The notes: generated by a model from the sequence alone, not told the origin. A DNA stretch of 64,000 nt from Pseudoalteromonas sp. CO133X (GCA_004208945.1 SGPE01000022.1:1-64000); one strand, 5' to 3'. Positions 41,078 to 50,459 are shown, numbered from the stretch's first letter. Made by a program: numbers and translations.

Positions 41078-42460
41078 CTAATGTTCATGATTATGCTCTT
41101 CACTTTGCTCTGCAATACCTAGCCACGTAATTGCGCTTGGTGCGAAGGCTAATTCTAAATCACCTTCAATTTCGAGATCTTCAATGTGCACTTTTAGTAC
41201 GTGCTGAGCGATAGGATCGGCAACGTAAGCAAACTCACTATTTTGTGATACTGTCATGCTGAAGCTCATGCCCTCTGGCATAGTTGTTACATCTTCTTCA
41301 GTAATATCTACTTTACCTGCAAGCTCCCAATGCATGTGGCCGTCGTGCTCATGGGCTTCAAGCACGTTTAAAAAGCCTAAGCTATCAAGTACTAAAAAGT
41401 GCGCTCCGCTTCCTGAGAATGAGTAAGATACGGCACTTGCACCTTCATCAAGTTGCCACTCAAGCACTTCCATTTCAGCTTCGCTTGGGTTAATACTTAC
41501 AAATACACCTGATGCGATAGCAATGAAGCTTTCGCTACCTTCATGGCCGTATAGTGTACCAATGCGTGTATCACCTAAAGCATCAATGTTGACGATTTTT
41601 TCTGCATGGTATTCATCGTCGTGCTGGTGGGCTATTAGCACACCGTCACCACAACCAAACGCTACATAATCATGGTTTTGTGCCGCACCGTGTAAATCGG
41701 GGCAGGTTAGTTCAAATGTTTGTTCAAGCTCATATTCACCATCATGAAGGTGGTAAACGCCAACTTGATCAGGCAAAACTTTAGCATTTGAAGTGCTCTC
41801 GCTATCATCGCGACGCAAGGTTGCAATTAGGTGCTCGCCACGTGGTTCTGCAACACCATGCATATTAATGTCGTACTGAATGCCTGCAAGTGTGGCGGTT
41901 TTGTTTGCAATGTCGTTATCGGTTAATACTTCAACAGAGGCAGCCGTACCTGCATCGGCATTGCCATCATAAAATACAGCCATTTGGCCGTCGTGCTTAA
42001 CGATGTGAGTTGGGCGGCTACCGGTTGTTAATTCGTAGTCACTAAAAGCTGGACTTTGTTTATAGTCGTGTAGGTGATCGCCATGATCTTCACGCCATAA
42101 GCCACTATCAATAAAGCCCAAGTAGTCTTGATTGCGATTTGCAATTACCGCATAGCGATAGCTAGGTGATACATTTAATGAATTTGAATCATGGGTTAGT
42201 GTAAACGACTCGAGTAGCGAGTTATCATCTAAGTCAAAAATATTTGCTTCGTTACTGTTCGCAGCTAACACCGCTAAGCGACCCATAGAATCAATAGCAT
42301 GGTCATCACCGTGATCATGATCATCGCCATGATCATGACCGTCGTCAGGTGTTTCAATTGGATCTTTTTCAACAATGTTTGTTTCTGCATCACCACACGC
42401 GGTGATCAAGGTGCTACTAATTGCAAGAGCGAGTAGTTTTAGTCTAAATAAGTGTGTCAT
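41078..42460 (-). CDS. His-rich lipoprotein resembling the zinc chaperone AztD
   Basis: A 460-residue protein with a lipoprotein signal (Cys22 in LITACGDA), then an Asp/His-rich stretch (DDGHDHGDDHDHGDDH, about 40-55) and a propeller-like body (NSNEANIFDLDDNS, GVYHLHDGEYELEQ, GTLYGHEGSESFI, FSFSGSGAHFLVL-type repeats). It ends in His (EEHNHEH). This agrees with AztD-type zinc metallochaperones, which bind Zn in a flexible His loop. It lies 27 bases behind the ZnuD-like receptor in one operon under two Zur-box-like sites. Zinc storage or transfer at the outer membrane is the likely role; binding itself is inferred from the composition. Confidence 0.82.
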   Translation of the reverse strand: MTHLFRLKLLALAISSTLITACGDAETNIVEKDPIETPDDGHDHGDDHDHGDDHAIDSMGRLAVLAANSNEANIFDLDDNSLLESFTLTHDSNSLNVSPSYRYAVIANRNQDYLGFIDSGLWREDHGDHLHDYKQSPAFSDYELTTGSRPTHIVKHDGQMAVFYDGNADAGTAASVEVLTDNDIANKTATLAGIQYDINMHGVAEPRGEHLIATLRRDDSESTSNAKVLPDQVGVYHLHDGEYELEQTFELTCPDLHGAAQNHDYVAFGCGDGVLIAHQHDDEYHAEKIVNIDALGDTRIGTLYGHEGSESFIAIASGVFVSINPSEAEMEVLEWQLDEGASAVSYSFSGSGAHFLVLDSLGFLNVLEAHEHDGHMHWELAGKVDITEEDVTTMPEGMSFSMTVSQNSEFAYVADPIAQHVLKVHIEDLEIEGDLELAFAPSAITWLGIAEQSEEHNHEH

Positions 42461-42487
42461 ATTGATTTTCCTTAATTGTAATTTTGT

Positions 42488-44899
42488 TTAGAAATAGCCG
42501 CGAATACCCACTGCAAAACTGCGCCCCGGACGTGGCGCGATATTCTTTAAGAACGAGCTGTGTACGCGTGCTTCTGTGTCCGTTAAGTTTGTGCCTTTTA
42601 AATAAAGCGATAGGTCTTGGTTCAATACCGATAAGTCATATGAAATGCTGGCATCAACGAGGGTATAGCCATCTGTTGTGGTTTCTTCTTGCGCTATGCG
42701 GTCTTGTTCTTGATAGCGTGTTACATGAATATTTGCTGTTAGGTTTTCGGTTTGATAGCTAAACTCGGTACCAAAACGCAGTGGAGGAGTGCGCGGTAAA
42801 TCTCCGCCGTCTTTTAGACGTGCCCGTACATAATCTGAGAATAAATCGACTTTAAATTCGTTGGTTAGCTGCCAAGCAACTTGCGCCTCAAAACCATGTA
42901 AAACCACGTCGTCTGTTTTAAATAAATAAACAGGTAGTTCAGATGAATGATCGTGCTCATCTTCGTGGTTGTGTTCGTCACCATGGTCGTGATCATGACC
43001 ACTTTCAGCGTATAAGCCTGTGTTGATCTGGTAATAATAGTTATCTACTTGGTTATAGAAAGCATTGAAGATAAAGCCAATATCGCCCTCGGTTTTACGA
43101 AATGTCAGATCGATATTATTTGCCGTTTCTAAATCGATAGCTTTGTTTGAAAGTTCAAAATGACCATCATGAGTATCGAATAGCGCGCCAACTTCATAGG
43201 TTCCAGTACCTATGTGTGGACCGAAAGATAAAAGCTCAGAAGCAGACGGGGCACGCTCAGAACGCGAGACCGATAAACCAAGGTTATAACCTGAAGTAAA
43301 ATCCCACACCACACCTGTTGATAAGCTGACCGGTGTAAACTCTTGGGCTACATCAAATACACGTGTGTAGTTTGATTCTTCGTGTTCATGATCATGGTCG
43401 TGCTCATCGCCGTCTTCATCATGGGTATGGGCGTCGATTTCTGGTAAAAGCACATTGTTAGCATCAATTGTTACTCGCTCAACACGACCACCTAATTGCA
43501 CTAAAAAATCACCAAAATGCTTTTCTTCCATCATTGCAAAAGCAATACTTTCAGTAATAGAAGGAGGAGTGAAGGCTTCAGAGCCCTGTGCTTCTACATC
43601 ACTTTTTTTATAATGAAAGCTGATGCCACCATTCCACTCATCAAATTGACTATGCAGAATGTCAACGCGCAACTCATTGGTTTCGTTTTTGAAGGTTGTA
43701 CCTACTGCACCGTGTTCGATTTCAGCATGTTCGTAGTCTGTGTGGCCTGCACGTAAGTTAATTTTGCTTAGCCATTCACTGTCGATATTGTATTCGCCAA
43801 GTAATTGCACTTTGGTTTGGTCAAGATCAGCAAATACGGCTTCTTCTTCGCTGTGTTCCTCTTCGTGGTCATGATCTTCTTCACCATGAGTATGGCCAGG
43901 AATACCGTATTGGCGGTTAAATTGCTCAACCGCAACGCCAATGTAGCCTTGTTCGAATAAGTAGCTGGTACCAAGTGTGAAGCCGTCAGAGTCTTCGTTA
44001 CTGTTGGCTACGATATCATCATCATTGTGCTCAATATCTTCAATATTTGCAGCGACAGGTACACGGTAGTCATCAGACTCTCGCCAAAAAGCATCAGCAT
44101 AAAAGGCAAATGAGTCAGTACCAGTAGTGGCATTAAATGAAGCTGTTTTTTGTTCATCAACTGAGTTGTGTTCTAAATTCCATTCACCACGGGTTGTGCT
44201 GTCTGTTGGTACGCGGCTATCAACCACGTTGACCACACCACCAATGGCTCCGCTACCATAAAAAAGAGTGGCGGGACCACGTAATACTTCAATTTGTTTT
44301 GCGGTTGACGCTTCAGAGGCCACTGAGTGATCAGGACCGACGCGTGATACATCACTTACATCTAAGCCATTTTGTGTGATCAACACACGTGGGCCGCTTA
44401 AACCACGGATCACAGGAGTACTGGCAACCTTGGCATGAAAGTTTGTGTTAACGCCTGGTAGCTTTTCAAGGCTATCACCTAGTGTTGATGCTTGTTGGCG
44501 TCTTAATTGTTCGCCAGATAACACACTAACAGGAGAAGCTGACTCCATTGCAGACATATGAATCGGCGTTGCTTCAACATCAATCACTTCAATTGGCGAG
44601 CGTTTTAAATTAAACGTTGCGCTGTGGTCTTGGTCATTGGCAAGCGTAATATCACGATGTAAGTGAGCATAACCTGGCGCTGAAATATGCAGCTCTTTTA
44701 AGCCGTTATTTAAGCCGCTGATTTCAAACTCGCCTTTATCGTTAGTTGTTACTTTTTGATCAGACCCTTCAAGGTCAACAGTGGCATTAGCAATCGCTTT
44801 ACCTTGGTTATTTAACACAACGCCTTTGATTGATTGTGCGAAGACACTGGCAGGTAATAACGTCGCTATGACGACAGCTATTTTTGAGATGTTATTCAT
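42488..44899 (-). CDS. znuD: TonB-dependent zinc receptor (ZnuD-like)
   Basis: An 803-residue outer-membrane receptor. After the signal peptide (MNNISKIAVVIATLLPASVF, then AQS) comes a carboxypeptidase-regulatory-like domain (IKGVVLNNQGKAIANATVDL, about 23-105). The plug follows (LGDSLEKLPGVNTNF, PVIRGLSGPRVLITQNGLDV, about 115-240), then a barrel ending in Phe (GIRGYF). Three loops hold His/Asp-rich runs (HTHGEEDHDHEEEHSEEE, HTHDEDGDEHDHDHEHEE, HDHDHGDEHNHEDEHDHS), as in ZnuD. Two Zur-box-like sites precede it and the AztD-like gene follows. Zinc uptake is therefore well supported. Confidence 0.92.
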   Translation of the reverse strand: MNNISKIAVVIATLLPASVFAQSIKGVVLNNQGKAIANATVDLEGSDQKVTTNDKGEFEISGLNNGLKELHISAPGYAHLHRDITLANDQDHSATFNLKRSPIEVIDVEATPIHMSAMESASPVSVLSGEQLRRQQASTLGDSLEKLPGVNTNFHAKVASTPVIRGLSGPRVLITQNGLDVSDVSRVGPDHSVASEASTAKQIEVLRGPATLFYGSGAIGGVVNVVDSRVPTDSTTRGEWNLEHNSVDEQKTASFNATTGTDSFAFYADAFWRESDDYRVPVAANIEDIEHNDDDIVANSNEDSDGFTLGTSYLFEQGYIGVAVEQFNRQYGIPGHTHGEEDHDHEEEHSEEEAVFADLDQTKVQLLGEYNIDSEWLSKINLRAGHTDYEHAEIEHGAVGTTFKNETNELRVDILHSQFDEWNGGISFHYKKSDVEAQGSEAFTPPSITESIAFAMMEEKHFGDFLVQLGGRVERVTIDANNVLLPEIDAHTHDEDGDEHDHDHEHEESNYTRVFDVAQEFTPVSLSTGVVWDFTSGYNLGLSVSRSERAPSASELLSFGPHIGTGTYEVGALFDTHDGHFELSNKAIDLETANNIDLTFRKTEGDIGFIFNAFYNQVDNYYYQINTGLYAESGHDHDHGDEHNHEDEHDHSSELPVYLFKTDDVVLHGFEAQVAWQLTNEFKVDLFSDYVRARLKDGGDLPRTPPLRFGTEFSYQTENLTANIHVTRYQEQDRIAQEETTTDGYTLVDASISYDLSVLNQDLSLYLKGTNLTDTEARVHSSFLKNIAPRPGRSFAVGIRGYF

Positions 44900-44918
44900 T
44901 AGTTACCACTCTCTAGTA

Positions 44919-44961
44919 TGTTATAATGTATCAATTGTGCTTTAAATGTTATAATGTATCA
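44919..44961. promoter_or_regulatory. two tandem Zur-box-like sites of the znuD/zrgA-like promoter region
   Basis: tgttataatgtatca occurs twice (44919-44933 and 44947-44961), 28 bases apart. It differs from the Zur consensus TGTTATANTATAACA at two positions. The sites lie between the divergent znuD-like and ZrgA-like/zur genes and can control both. Confidence 0.82.
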
Positions 44962-45025
44962 AGTGTGAATCGATGAATGAGTTTCATTCTTTTTTGTAAC
45001 AGTATGTTGATAGCGGGGTAATGAA

Positions 45026-45541
45026 GTGGTTGGGGTGATCAAAGCAGCAAAATTAGCAGTGATAGGCTTTATAGTTGGATGCGTTTTTTCAGCTCAAGGG
45101 CATCAACACTATCATCATTCACATGGTGAGGGAGTGCTTTTTGTGGTTCATGATCAAGATAAATGGCAGGTTAAGTTTATTTTGCCAGCTGGAGATATTT
45201 TTGGTTTTGAACATCAGCCCGAAACAGCCGAGCAAAAGCAAGTCATCAAACAAACATTAGCTCAATTAGCAAATTCAAAGCAGTTAGTAACATTTAACAC
45301 CCAGTGCGAGCTTATTGATTCAAACGTTGAAAACCCATTTGAACAACACACACATCATTCACATAACGATCTTGAAGTTGAGTATTCGTTTAGCTGTGAA
45401 AAGTCCGTCTCTAAAGTCACAGTCACTTTATTTGAATGGGCTAAAACAATATCTGTTATCGAAGCGCAGTGGATCACAGAGCAAGCACAAGGAATCGAAG
45501 AGCTGACGGCAACTAAACCTTATATTGAGTGGCCGCTATGA
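45026..45541 (+). CDS. ZrgA-like (DUF2796) periplasmic zinc protein
   Basis: A 171-residue exported protein with a hydrophobic start (AAKLAVIGFIVGCVFSAQG). The mature part opens with GHQHYHHSHGEG and has a second His cluster (FEQHTHHSHNDLE, near 110), plus a Cys pair (CELID, SFSCEKS). Length and the Q-H-x-HxHG start fit the DUF2796/ZrgA family of zinc-import accessory proteins known in Vibrio. The start is GTG at 45026 (an ATG at 45021 leads to a stop at once). Its stop overlaps the zur start (ATGA). It is divergent from the ZnuD-like operon. Confidence 0.83.
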   Translation: MVGVIKAAKLAVIGFIVGCVFSAQGHQHYHHSHGEGVLFVVHDQDKWQVKFILPAGDIFGFEHQPETAEQKQVIKQTLAQLANSKQLVTFNTQCELIDSNVENPFEQHTHHSHNDLEVEYSFSCEKSVSKVTVTLFEWAKTISVIEAQWITEQAQGIEELTATKPYIEWPL

Positions 45542-46005
45542 ATAAGCAGCGATTAACCAGCACACTTAATAAAGCAAAGCAGGTTTGCCTTGAACATGGC
45601 AGAAAATTCACGATTCAACGCAAACAGATACTGCAAATATTGCTAACCACAGACGTGCCGCTATCAGCCTATGAACTGGTCAGTTGCTACAAGCTGCGTA
45701 CAAGCTCGAGTGTCTCTGTTATGTCTGTTTATCGAATCTTGCGCTTTTTAGAGTCGGTAAACCTTGTTCGCAGGCTTAATAGTGCTAACAAATACATCGC
45801 TTACGATGCTGGCAGTGAGAGTTTCAACGATGATCCTTCCTTATTTTTAATTTGCCGTCATTGCCAAAAGGTTGAAACACTTACTGTTTCACAGAGCGAT
45901 GTTGCAACGCTATTCCCTCATTTTGCTGAGGTGGGTTTTACCTCACAAACAACGCAATTTGAAATGATGGGAGTATGCAATGAGTGCCAAGCAAAAATTG
46001 CTTGA
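45538..46005 (+). CDS. zur: zinc uptake regulator Zur (Fur family)
   Basis: Zn-responsive repressor of 155 residues. The winged helix has TIQRKQILQILLTTDVPLSA and SVMSVYRILRFLESVNLVRR. The structural zinc site is formed by ICRHC and VCNEC. The sensor side is reduced in His relative to Fur (no HHDH run), which favours Zur. The start is the ATG at 45538, overlapping the upstream stop by four bases; an in-frame GTG nine bases earlier is unlikely. It lies in the zinc island with four matching operator-like sites and probably represses its own operon. Confidence 0.9.
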   Translation: MNKQRLTSTLNKAKQVCLEHGRKFTIQRKQILQILLTTDVPLSAYELVSCYKLRTSSSVSVMSVYRILRFLESVNLVRRLNSANKYIAYDAGSESFNDDPSLFLICRHCQKVETLTVSQSDVATLFPHFAEVGFTSQTTQFEMMGVCNECQAKIA

Positions 46006-46049
46006 TGCACTTTTATTATTCATGTGTTCTATTTTGTAGGGATTATTCA

Positions 46050-46460
46050 ATGAAATTACAATTAATGATGGACAAGTTTGCTATCGGGTTATCAGCTATG
46101 TGTGCTATTCACTGCTTAGCTGTGCCTGTGTTACTCGTGTTATTACCGAGCACTGCTGTGCTTGGTTTAGGTAACGAGCAGTTTCATTTTTGGATGCTTG
46201 TCGCGGTACTTCCTAGTAGCTTACTTGCATTAGTTCTGGGTTGCAAAAAGCATAAAAAGTATCGGTTTTTTATGTTTGGTGTGGTTGGTCTCTTACTGCT
46301 TGTGATAGCCGTTTATTTTGGTGCAGGAAGACTAGGAGAAGTTGGTGAAACGGCTTTAACAATATTAGGATCAAGTTTTATTATTTTAGGTCACTGGCTT
46401 AACTTTCGCTCATGCAAAACAATAGACGGTAAACACCAATCATGCCAGCAGACTGTTTGA
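46050..46460 (+). CDS. MerC-domain membrane protein
   Basis: A 136-residue inner-membrane protein with four helices and a MerC-like motif near its start (AIGLSAMCAIHCLAVPVLLVL), where CAIHC-type Cys/His residues face the membrane. The C-terminal tail has Cys and His (FRSCKTIDGKHQSC). MerC proteins move Hg(II) or other soft metals inward; in this zinc island a role in zinc transport is plausible but unproved. The start is ATG 46050 with AGG about ten bases upstream; an in-frame upstream start inside zur has no ribosome site. It is the third gene of the ZrgA-like/zur operon. Confidence 0.8.
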   Translation: MKLQLMMDKFAIGLSAMCAIHCLAVPVLLVLLPSTAVLGLGNEQFHFWMLVAVLPSSLLALVLGCKKHKKYRFFMFGVVGLLLLVIAVYFGAGRLGEVGETALTILGSSFIILGHWLNFRSCKTIDGKHQSCQQTV

Positions 46461-46470
46461 GTAAGAGGTG

Positions 46471-46499
46471 ATACCGGCCACATATCTTTTGACCGGTAT
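46471..46499. terminator. convergent stem-loop between the merC-like and DUF3297 genes
   Basis: 7-bp arms ataccgg/ccggtat (46471-46477, 46493-46499) between two converging stop codons. It may serve both directions. Confidence 0.6.
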
Positions 46500-46508
46500 T
46501 GGTTTCGC

Positions 46509-46754
46509 TTATTTGTAGAAAACTTCTACAGTACCTTTTACTTTTAATAGTAAAGGTTGGCCGCGGCGATCAAGCGCTTTTGGAGAAGCGATTTTGATCC
46601 AGCCTTCGCTGATATTATATTCTTCAACGTCAAAACGCTCTTTGCCGTTAAGTTTTACACCAATTTCATGCTCGAATACTTCTTCTACGTAGAACTTGCT
46701 ACGAGGGTTAATCGATAATTGATTTGGTAACTCTGGTTTATTTGTATCTGTCAT
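46509..46754 (-). CDS. DUF3297 family protein
   Basis: A small soluble protein of 81 residues. The pattern LSINPRSKFYVEEVFEHEIG, then NVEEY-like FDVEEYNISEGWIKIASPKALDRRG (in two parts) and GQPLLLKVKGTVEVFY is that of the conserved DUF3297 family, whose function is unknown. The start at MTDTNKPE (46754) fits the family; the frame is open further upstream but that part is not conserved. No ribosome site is obvious. It converges with the MerC-like gene. Confidence 0.8.
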   Translation of the reverse strand: MTDTNKPELPNQLSINPRSKFYVEEVFEHEIGVKLNGKERFDVEEYNISEGWIKIASPKALDRRGQPLLLKVKGTVEVFYK

Positions 46755-46967
46755 GGTTGCAATACTGTATTGAATAAATTGTGCGCCATTGTAGGCAATC
46801 CCAAGCATGGGCTCAAGTAAGAACAATGCAAATTTGTTTTGTGCTGAGGTTTGAACCTACGATAGTGCTTTTATTGAGTGCATTTTAATCCGCAGCACTC
46901 TTTTAATACTCAATACTTTTGGGTCGCTACACTAAAATAAGTAGCCAGAAAATAGAATTTAATGATT

Positions 46968-47010
46968 TGTTATACTATATCAAACATACTTATTGTGTTA
47001 TTTTATAACA
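46968..47010 (+). promoter_or_regulatory. two Zur-box-like sites of the second TonB receptor
   Basis: tgttatactatatca (46968-46982) and tgttattttataaca (46996-47010) each differ from TGTTATANTATAACA at one position, 28 bases apart. They lie within a larger 14-bp inverted repeat, aatgatttgttata/tataacaaatcatt (46961-46974, 47004-47017), and 35-77 bases before the ATG. Confidence 0.85.
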
Positions 47011-47045
47011 AATCATTTTAATTAATATCTTTAGCCAATCAATTT

Positions 47046-49127
47046 ATGAAGTACTCAACTCTTTTTCTTGCCTTAGCAGCGGCGTTTGCTGCGAATACAC
47101 ACGCTAATAATAGCGATATCGAAACAATCACGATTGAGCACAAGCAAGCTTTTCGCGGTGATATTCCTACTAAAGAATTACCACAATCAATCACCACATT
47201 AAGTAAAGATATGCTAACCGATAACGGCATTACTAAATTTCGTGATGCGCTGGACTTTTCTGCCAGCATTAGCCGTAAAAACAATGGTGGGGCGCTGTGG
47301 GATAGCTACTCAATTCGTGGTTTGTCGGGTAATGAGAATATGCCATCAGGCTACTTAATCAATGGCTTTAGTGGTGGTAAAGGATTTACGGGCCCTCGTG
47401 ATGTATCAAACATTGAATACATCGAAGTATTAAAAGGGCCTGGCTCTGCGTTGTATGGTCGCTCAGAGCCGGGTGGTACCGTAAACATAATTACTAAAAA
47501 GCCACAGTTTTATCAGCAAGGGCAACTTCAAGCCGAGTTGGGTAGTGATGACCACAAACGTATTCAAGGTGATTACACCAATGGCCTGACTGATGATTTA
47601 GCGTTTCGCATTAATGGTGCTTGGCAAGACAGCGATAGCTTTAGAGATCATGTGCATCACGATAAATTTGTGATCACCCCATCACTTTATTATCAAGTTA
47701 ATGACAAATCATCGCTGACGTATGAGTTTGAATATGTTGACCAACAGCAAATGTATGACCGTGGCATTGTGGTGTTAAATGATGACTTTGATACCGTGCC
47801 AGAGTCGCGTTTCTTAGGTAACCCAAATGATGCACCAACCAAGGTACATTCTCGCGGTCACCAAATTAACTATAACTACGGTTTTAATCGTCAGTGGTCA
47901 TTGCTGGCAGGGGCTAACTATCGTGCTGCAACGCTAACAGGGCAGTCTTCAGATGCTGAGTTATCACCTTCTCGTCAGTCATTGTTTGATGATGGCAAAA
48001 CCTTAACTCGCCAACACCGATACCGTGATTATGAGTCTGAAGATATCTCGGTGCGTTTCGAATTAAGTGGTCATTTTGATATTGCGGGTATTACTAATCA
48101 CGTACTCATAGGTGCTGATGCGTATGATTATGAGCTACGTACGGGGTTATACCGTTACCGTGGTGGTTATGGCACTTATACAATTGATATCCATGGGCCT
48201 GATTACAGCACTGGTGAAGGTCCAGAAGTGGCTATGCAATACGAAAATAACGAAGAGCAAAAAGCTTTCGGTATCTATGTGCAAGATCAGCTCGACCTAA
48301 CCGATAACTTAAAAGTCATGCTAGGTCTACGCTTTGATGAAATTGAGCAAGACATTTTCGAAACTAAGTCGGCTATAGCTTCAAATAGTAAAGAGAACCG
48401 CATTAGTCCTCGTTTTGGAGTTGTATATACAATTAATAACGACATTAACGTTTACACAAGCTACTCAGAAGGGTTCTTACCACTAAGTGGTACCGATGCT
48501 GAGGGTAAGCCATTTGGTTTTGAAGAAAGCGATTCGTTTGAGGTGGGAGTTAAATTTAGCTATGCCAATATCAGCGGTACCCTTGCTTACTTTGATGCGA
48601 GTAAGAGCAATATGCTGGTGGCGGACCCTGTAAATGTCGGTTATTCAACGCCTGTAGGTAAAGCAAATAGTACAGGTTTTGAGTTAGACCTAACAGGCTC
48701 ATTGGGCGATAACACTGAGTACAACCTATCTTATGCTTATGTTGACGCTGAGACAGCAACAGACAGCTTAAATGTTGATTGGTTAGTGCCAATTCCTAAA
48801 GGCAGCCCTCTTGTGAACGTACCAAAGAATAATCTTTCGATTGGTTTAAATCATGACCTAAGTGTATTTGCACAAGATATAAAGATTGGTGGTCATTATC
48901 AATATGTGTCTGGCCGCTTAGGTGACCCTGCTGATTTAAGCTTCCGTTTGCCGAGTTATCAAACGGTAGGCTTGTTTGCCAAATGGCGAGCAACAGAACG
49001 CACAACGGTATCACTGAATGTTGATAATGTGTTTGATGAAAAGTACATTGCAAGCTCATACAATGCCTTATGGGCCTACCCTGGTGCGCCTACGCAATTT
49101 AAATTGGGTGTGAGCTATGACTTCTGA
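47046..49127 (+). CDS. TonB-dependent siderophore-type receptor, probably Zur-regulated
   Basis: A 693-residue outer-membrane receptor of the siderophore (FhuA/FpvA-like) type. The signal peptide is MKYSTLFLALAAAFAANTHA. The plug has KELPQSITTLSKDML, SYSIRGLSGNENM and EVLKGPGSALYGRSEPGG. The barrel ends GVSYDF. It lacks the His-rich loops of the ZnuD-like protein, so it probably takes up a metal chelate rather than free zinc. The upstream Zur-box pair suggests zinc-controlled expression. It overlaps the DUF1624 gene by 11 bases. Confidence 0.9.
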   Translation: MKYSTLFLALAAAFAANTHANNSDIETITIEHKQAFRGDIPTKELPQSITTLSKDMLTDNGITKFRDALDFSASISRKNNGGALWDSYSIRGLSGNENMPSGYLINGFSGGKGFTGPRDVSNIEYIEVLKGPGSALYGRSEPGGTVNIITKKPQFYQQGQLQAELGSDDHKRIQGDYTNGLTDDLAFRINGAWQDSDSFRDHVHHDKFVITPSLYYQVNDKSSLTYEFEYVDQQQMYDRGIVVLNDDFDTVPESRFLGNPNDAPTKVHSRGHQINYNYGFNRQWSLLAGANYRAATLTGQSSDAELSPSRQSLFDDGKTLTRQHRYRDYESEDISVRFELSGHFDIAGITNHVLIGADAYDYELRTGLYRYRGGYGTYTIDIHGPDYSTGEGPEVAMQYENNEEQKAFGIYVQDQLDLTDNLKVMLGLRFDEIEQDIFETKSAIASNSKENRISPRFGVVYTINNDINVYTSYSEGFLPLSGTDAEGKPFGFEESDSFEVGVKFSYANISGTLAYFDASKSNMLVADPVNVGYSTPVGKANSTGFELDLTGSLGDNTEYNLSYAYVDAETATDSLNVDWLVPIPKGSPLVNVPKNNLSIGLNHDLSVFAQDIKIGGHYQYVSGRLGDPADLSFRLPSYQTVGLFAKWRATERTTVSLNVDNVFDEKYIASSYNALWAYPGAPTQFKLGVSYDF

Positions 49128-50262
49128 GCAAGTTAAAAGCCGTATTCACAGTATCGACATCATGCGTGGTGTCGTTATTCTATTGATGTTACTTGATCAT
49201 GTGCGAGAGCGGTTTTTCTTGCACATGCAGGTAGCCGATCCTATGGTAGTTGATACCACGTCACCAGGACTTTTTTGGAGTCGTTTTGCCGCACATTTTT
49301 GTGCGCCAACTTTTATCTTTTTAACCGGTTTATCGGCGTGGCTTTATAGTCACCCTGCAAGTGGTGTAGCGCGCTCAGCGCAAAGCTTCTTGGTTAAGCG
49401 AGGGCTGTTTTTAATCGCCTTAGAAGTGACTCTCATTTGTTTTTCGTGGATGGGTTACTACCACACTATTTGGCTGCAAGTGATGTGGGCGATTGGTCTA
49501 TGCATGCTGGTCTTAGCGTTATTGATAAAACTGCCACGTAATGTGTTATTAGTACTTGGTTTAGCTATTGTGTTTGGTCATAACTTACTTACCCCAATCA
49601 GTTTTACGCCTGATGAGTTTGGTTATTCGCTGTGGACGATTTTGCATGATCGAGGCTATCTATCACAAGGTGGCTTAATCGATATAAAAATTAGCTACCC
49701 AGTGCTGCCTTGGATTGGTGTGATTTTACTGGGTTATTGCGCAGGGCCACTATATGCACATACGCAAAAAGCGCAGTCTCGTAAACGAGCACTGCTGCTG
49801 TTAGCAGTATTATGTGTAGGCTTATTTGCTGTGCTGCGTGGCTTTAATATCTATGGTGAAACCCTACCTTGGCAAACCTTTAGCACCGCAACACAAACCA
49901 TGATGTCGGTATTCAATGTCACTAAATATCCGCCGTCACTGAGCTTTTTGCTTATCACTTTAGCAGGTATGTTTGTTGGTTTATGGGTATTTGAAAGACC
50001 ACTTAATCGCATCACCAATGCACTCCGTGTGTTTGGCTCTGTACCTATGTTCTTTTATATTTTACACCTCTATGTATTGCTAGTGATGTATCAAATAGGT
50101 ATTCAGGTGTGGGGGGCAAACCAAGGGCAATATTTAGGTGTTAATGATATATCAGGTATTTGGCTTATCACTATCGTATTAGCCGTTGGGCTTTATTGGC
50201 CAACTAAGAAGTTTAGTGAATATAAGCGTAAGGCTAACAAACCTTGGCTTAAATATTTATAA
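49117..50262 (+). CDS. DUF1624/heparan-acetyltransferase-like membrane protein
   Basis: A 381-residue inner-membrane protein with about ten helices. The start SRIHSIDIMRGVVILLMLLD and the DHVRERFF, FLTGLSAWLY and ILHLYVLLVM motifs are those of the DUF1624 branch of the acyltransferase-like membrane family (YeiB, HGSNAT relatives). It overlaps the end of the receptor gene by 11 bases, so the two are one unit, probably under Zur. A role in handling a zinc chelate or its acyl group is conceivable but not shown. Confidence 0.85.
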   Translation: MTSEQVKSRIHSIDIMRGVVILLMLLDHVRERFFLHMQVADPMVVDTTSPGLFWSRFAAHFCAPTFIFLTGLSAWLYSHPASGVARSAQSFLVKRGLFLIALEVTLICFSWMGYYHTIWLQVMWAIGLCMLVLALLIKLPRNVLLVLGLAIVFGHNLLTPISFTPDEFGYSLWTILHDRGYLSQGGLIDIKISYPVLPWIGVILLGYCAGPLYAHTQKAQSRKRALLLLAVLCVGLFAVLRGFNIYGETLPWQTFSTATQTMMSVFNVTKYPPSLSFLLITLAGMFVGLWVFERPLNRITNALRVFGSVPMFFYILHLYVLLVMYQIGIQVWGANQGQYLGVNDISGIWLITIVLAVGLYWPTKKFSEYKRKANKPWLKYL

Positions 50263-50269
50263 GCTCATC

Positions 50270-50303
50270 AATGCCGACATGCCTATGCATGTTGGCATTT
50301 CTT
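50270..50303 (+). terminator. terminator after the receptor-DUF1624 operon
   Basis: 13-bp stem with one G-T wobble (50270-50282 with 50287-50299), a 4-base loop and a short T-rich tail, starting eight bases after the stop. Confidence 0.82.
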
Positions 50304-50459
50304 AGGAACTGTTGATTAAAATAGTTTAAAGTCAAAACGGCAAAAAAGTTATCAAAAGGTAAAATATTAGTTAAATTAATATTAAATTCGTATTTTTAAT
50401 ACTTCTTCACTACTGTATGTTATTTGTACCACTTTTGGTAGAAAAATAAGGATAGTAAA

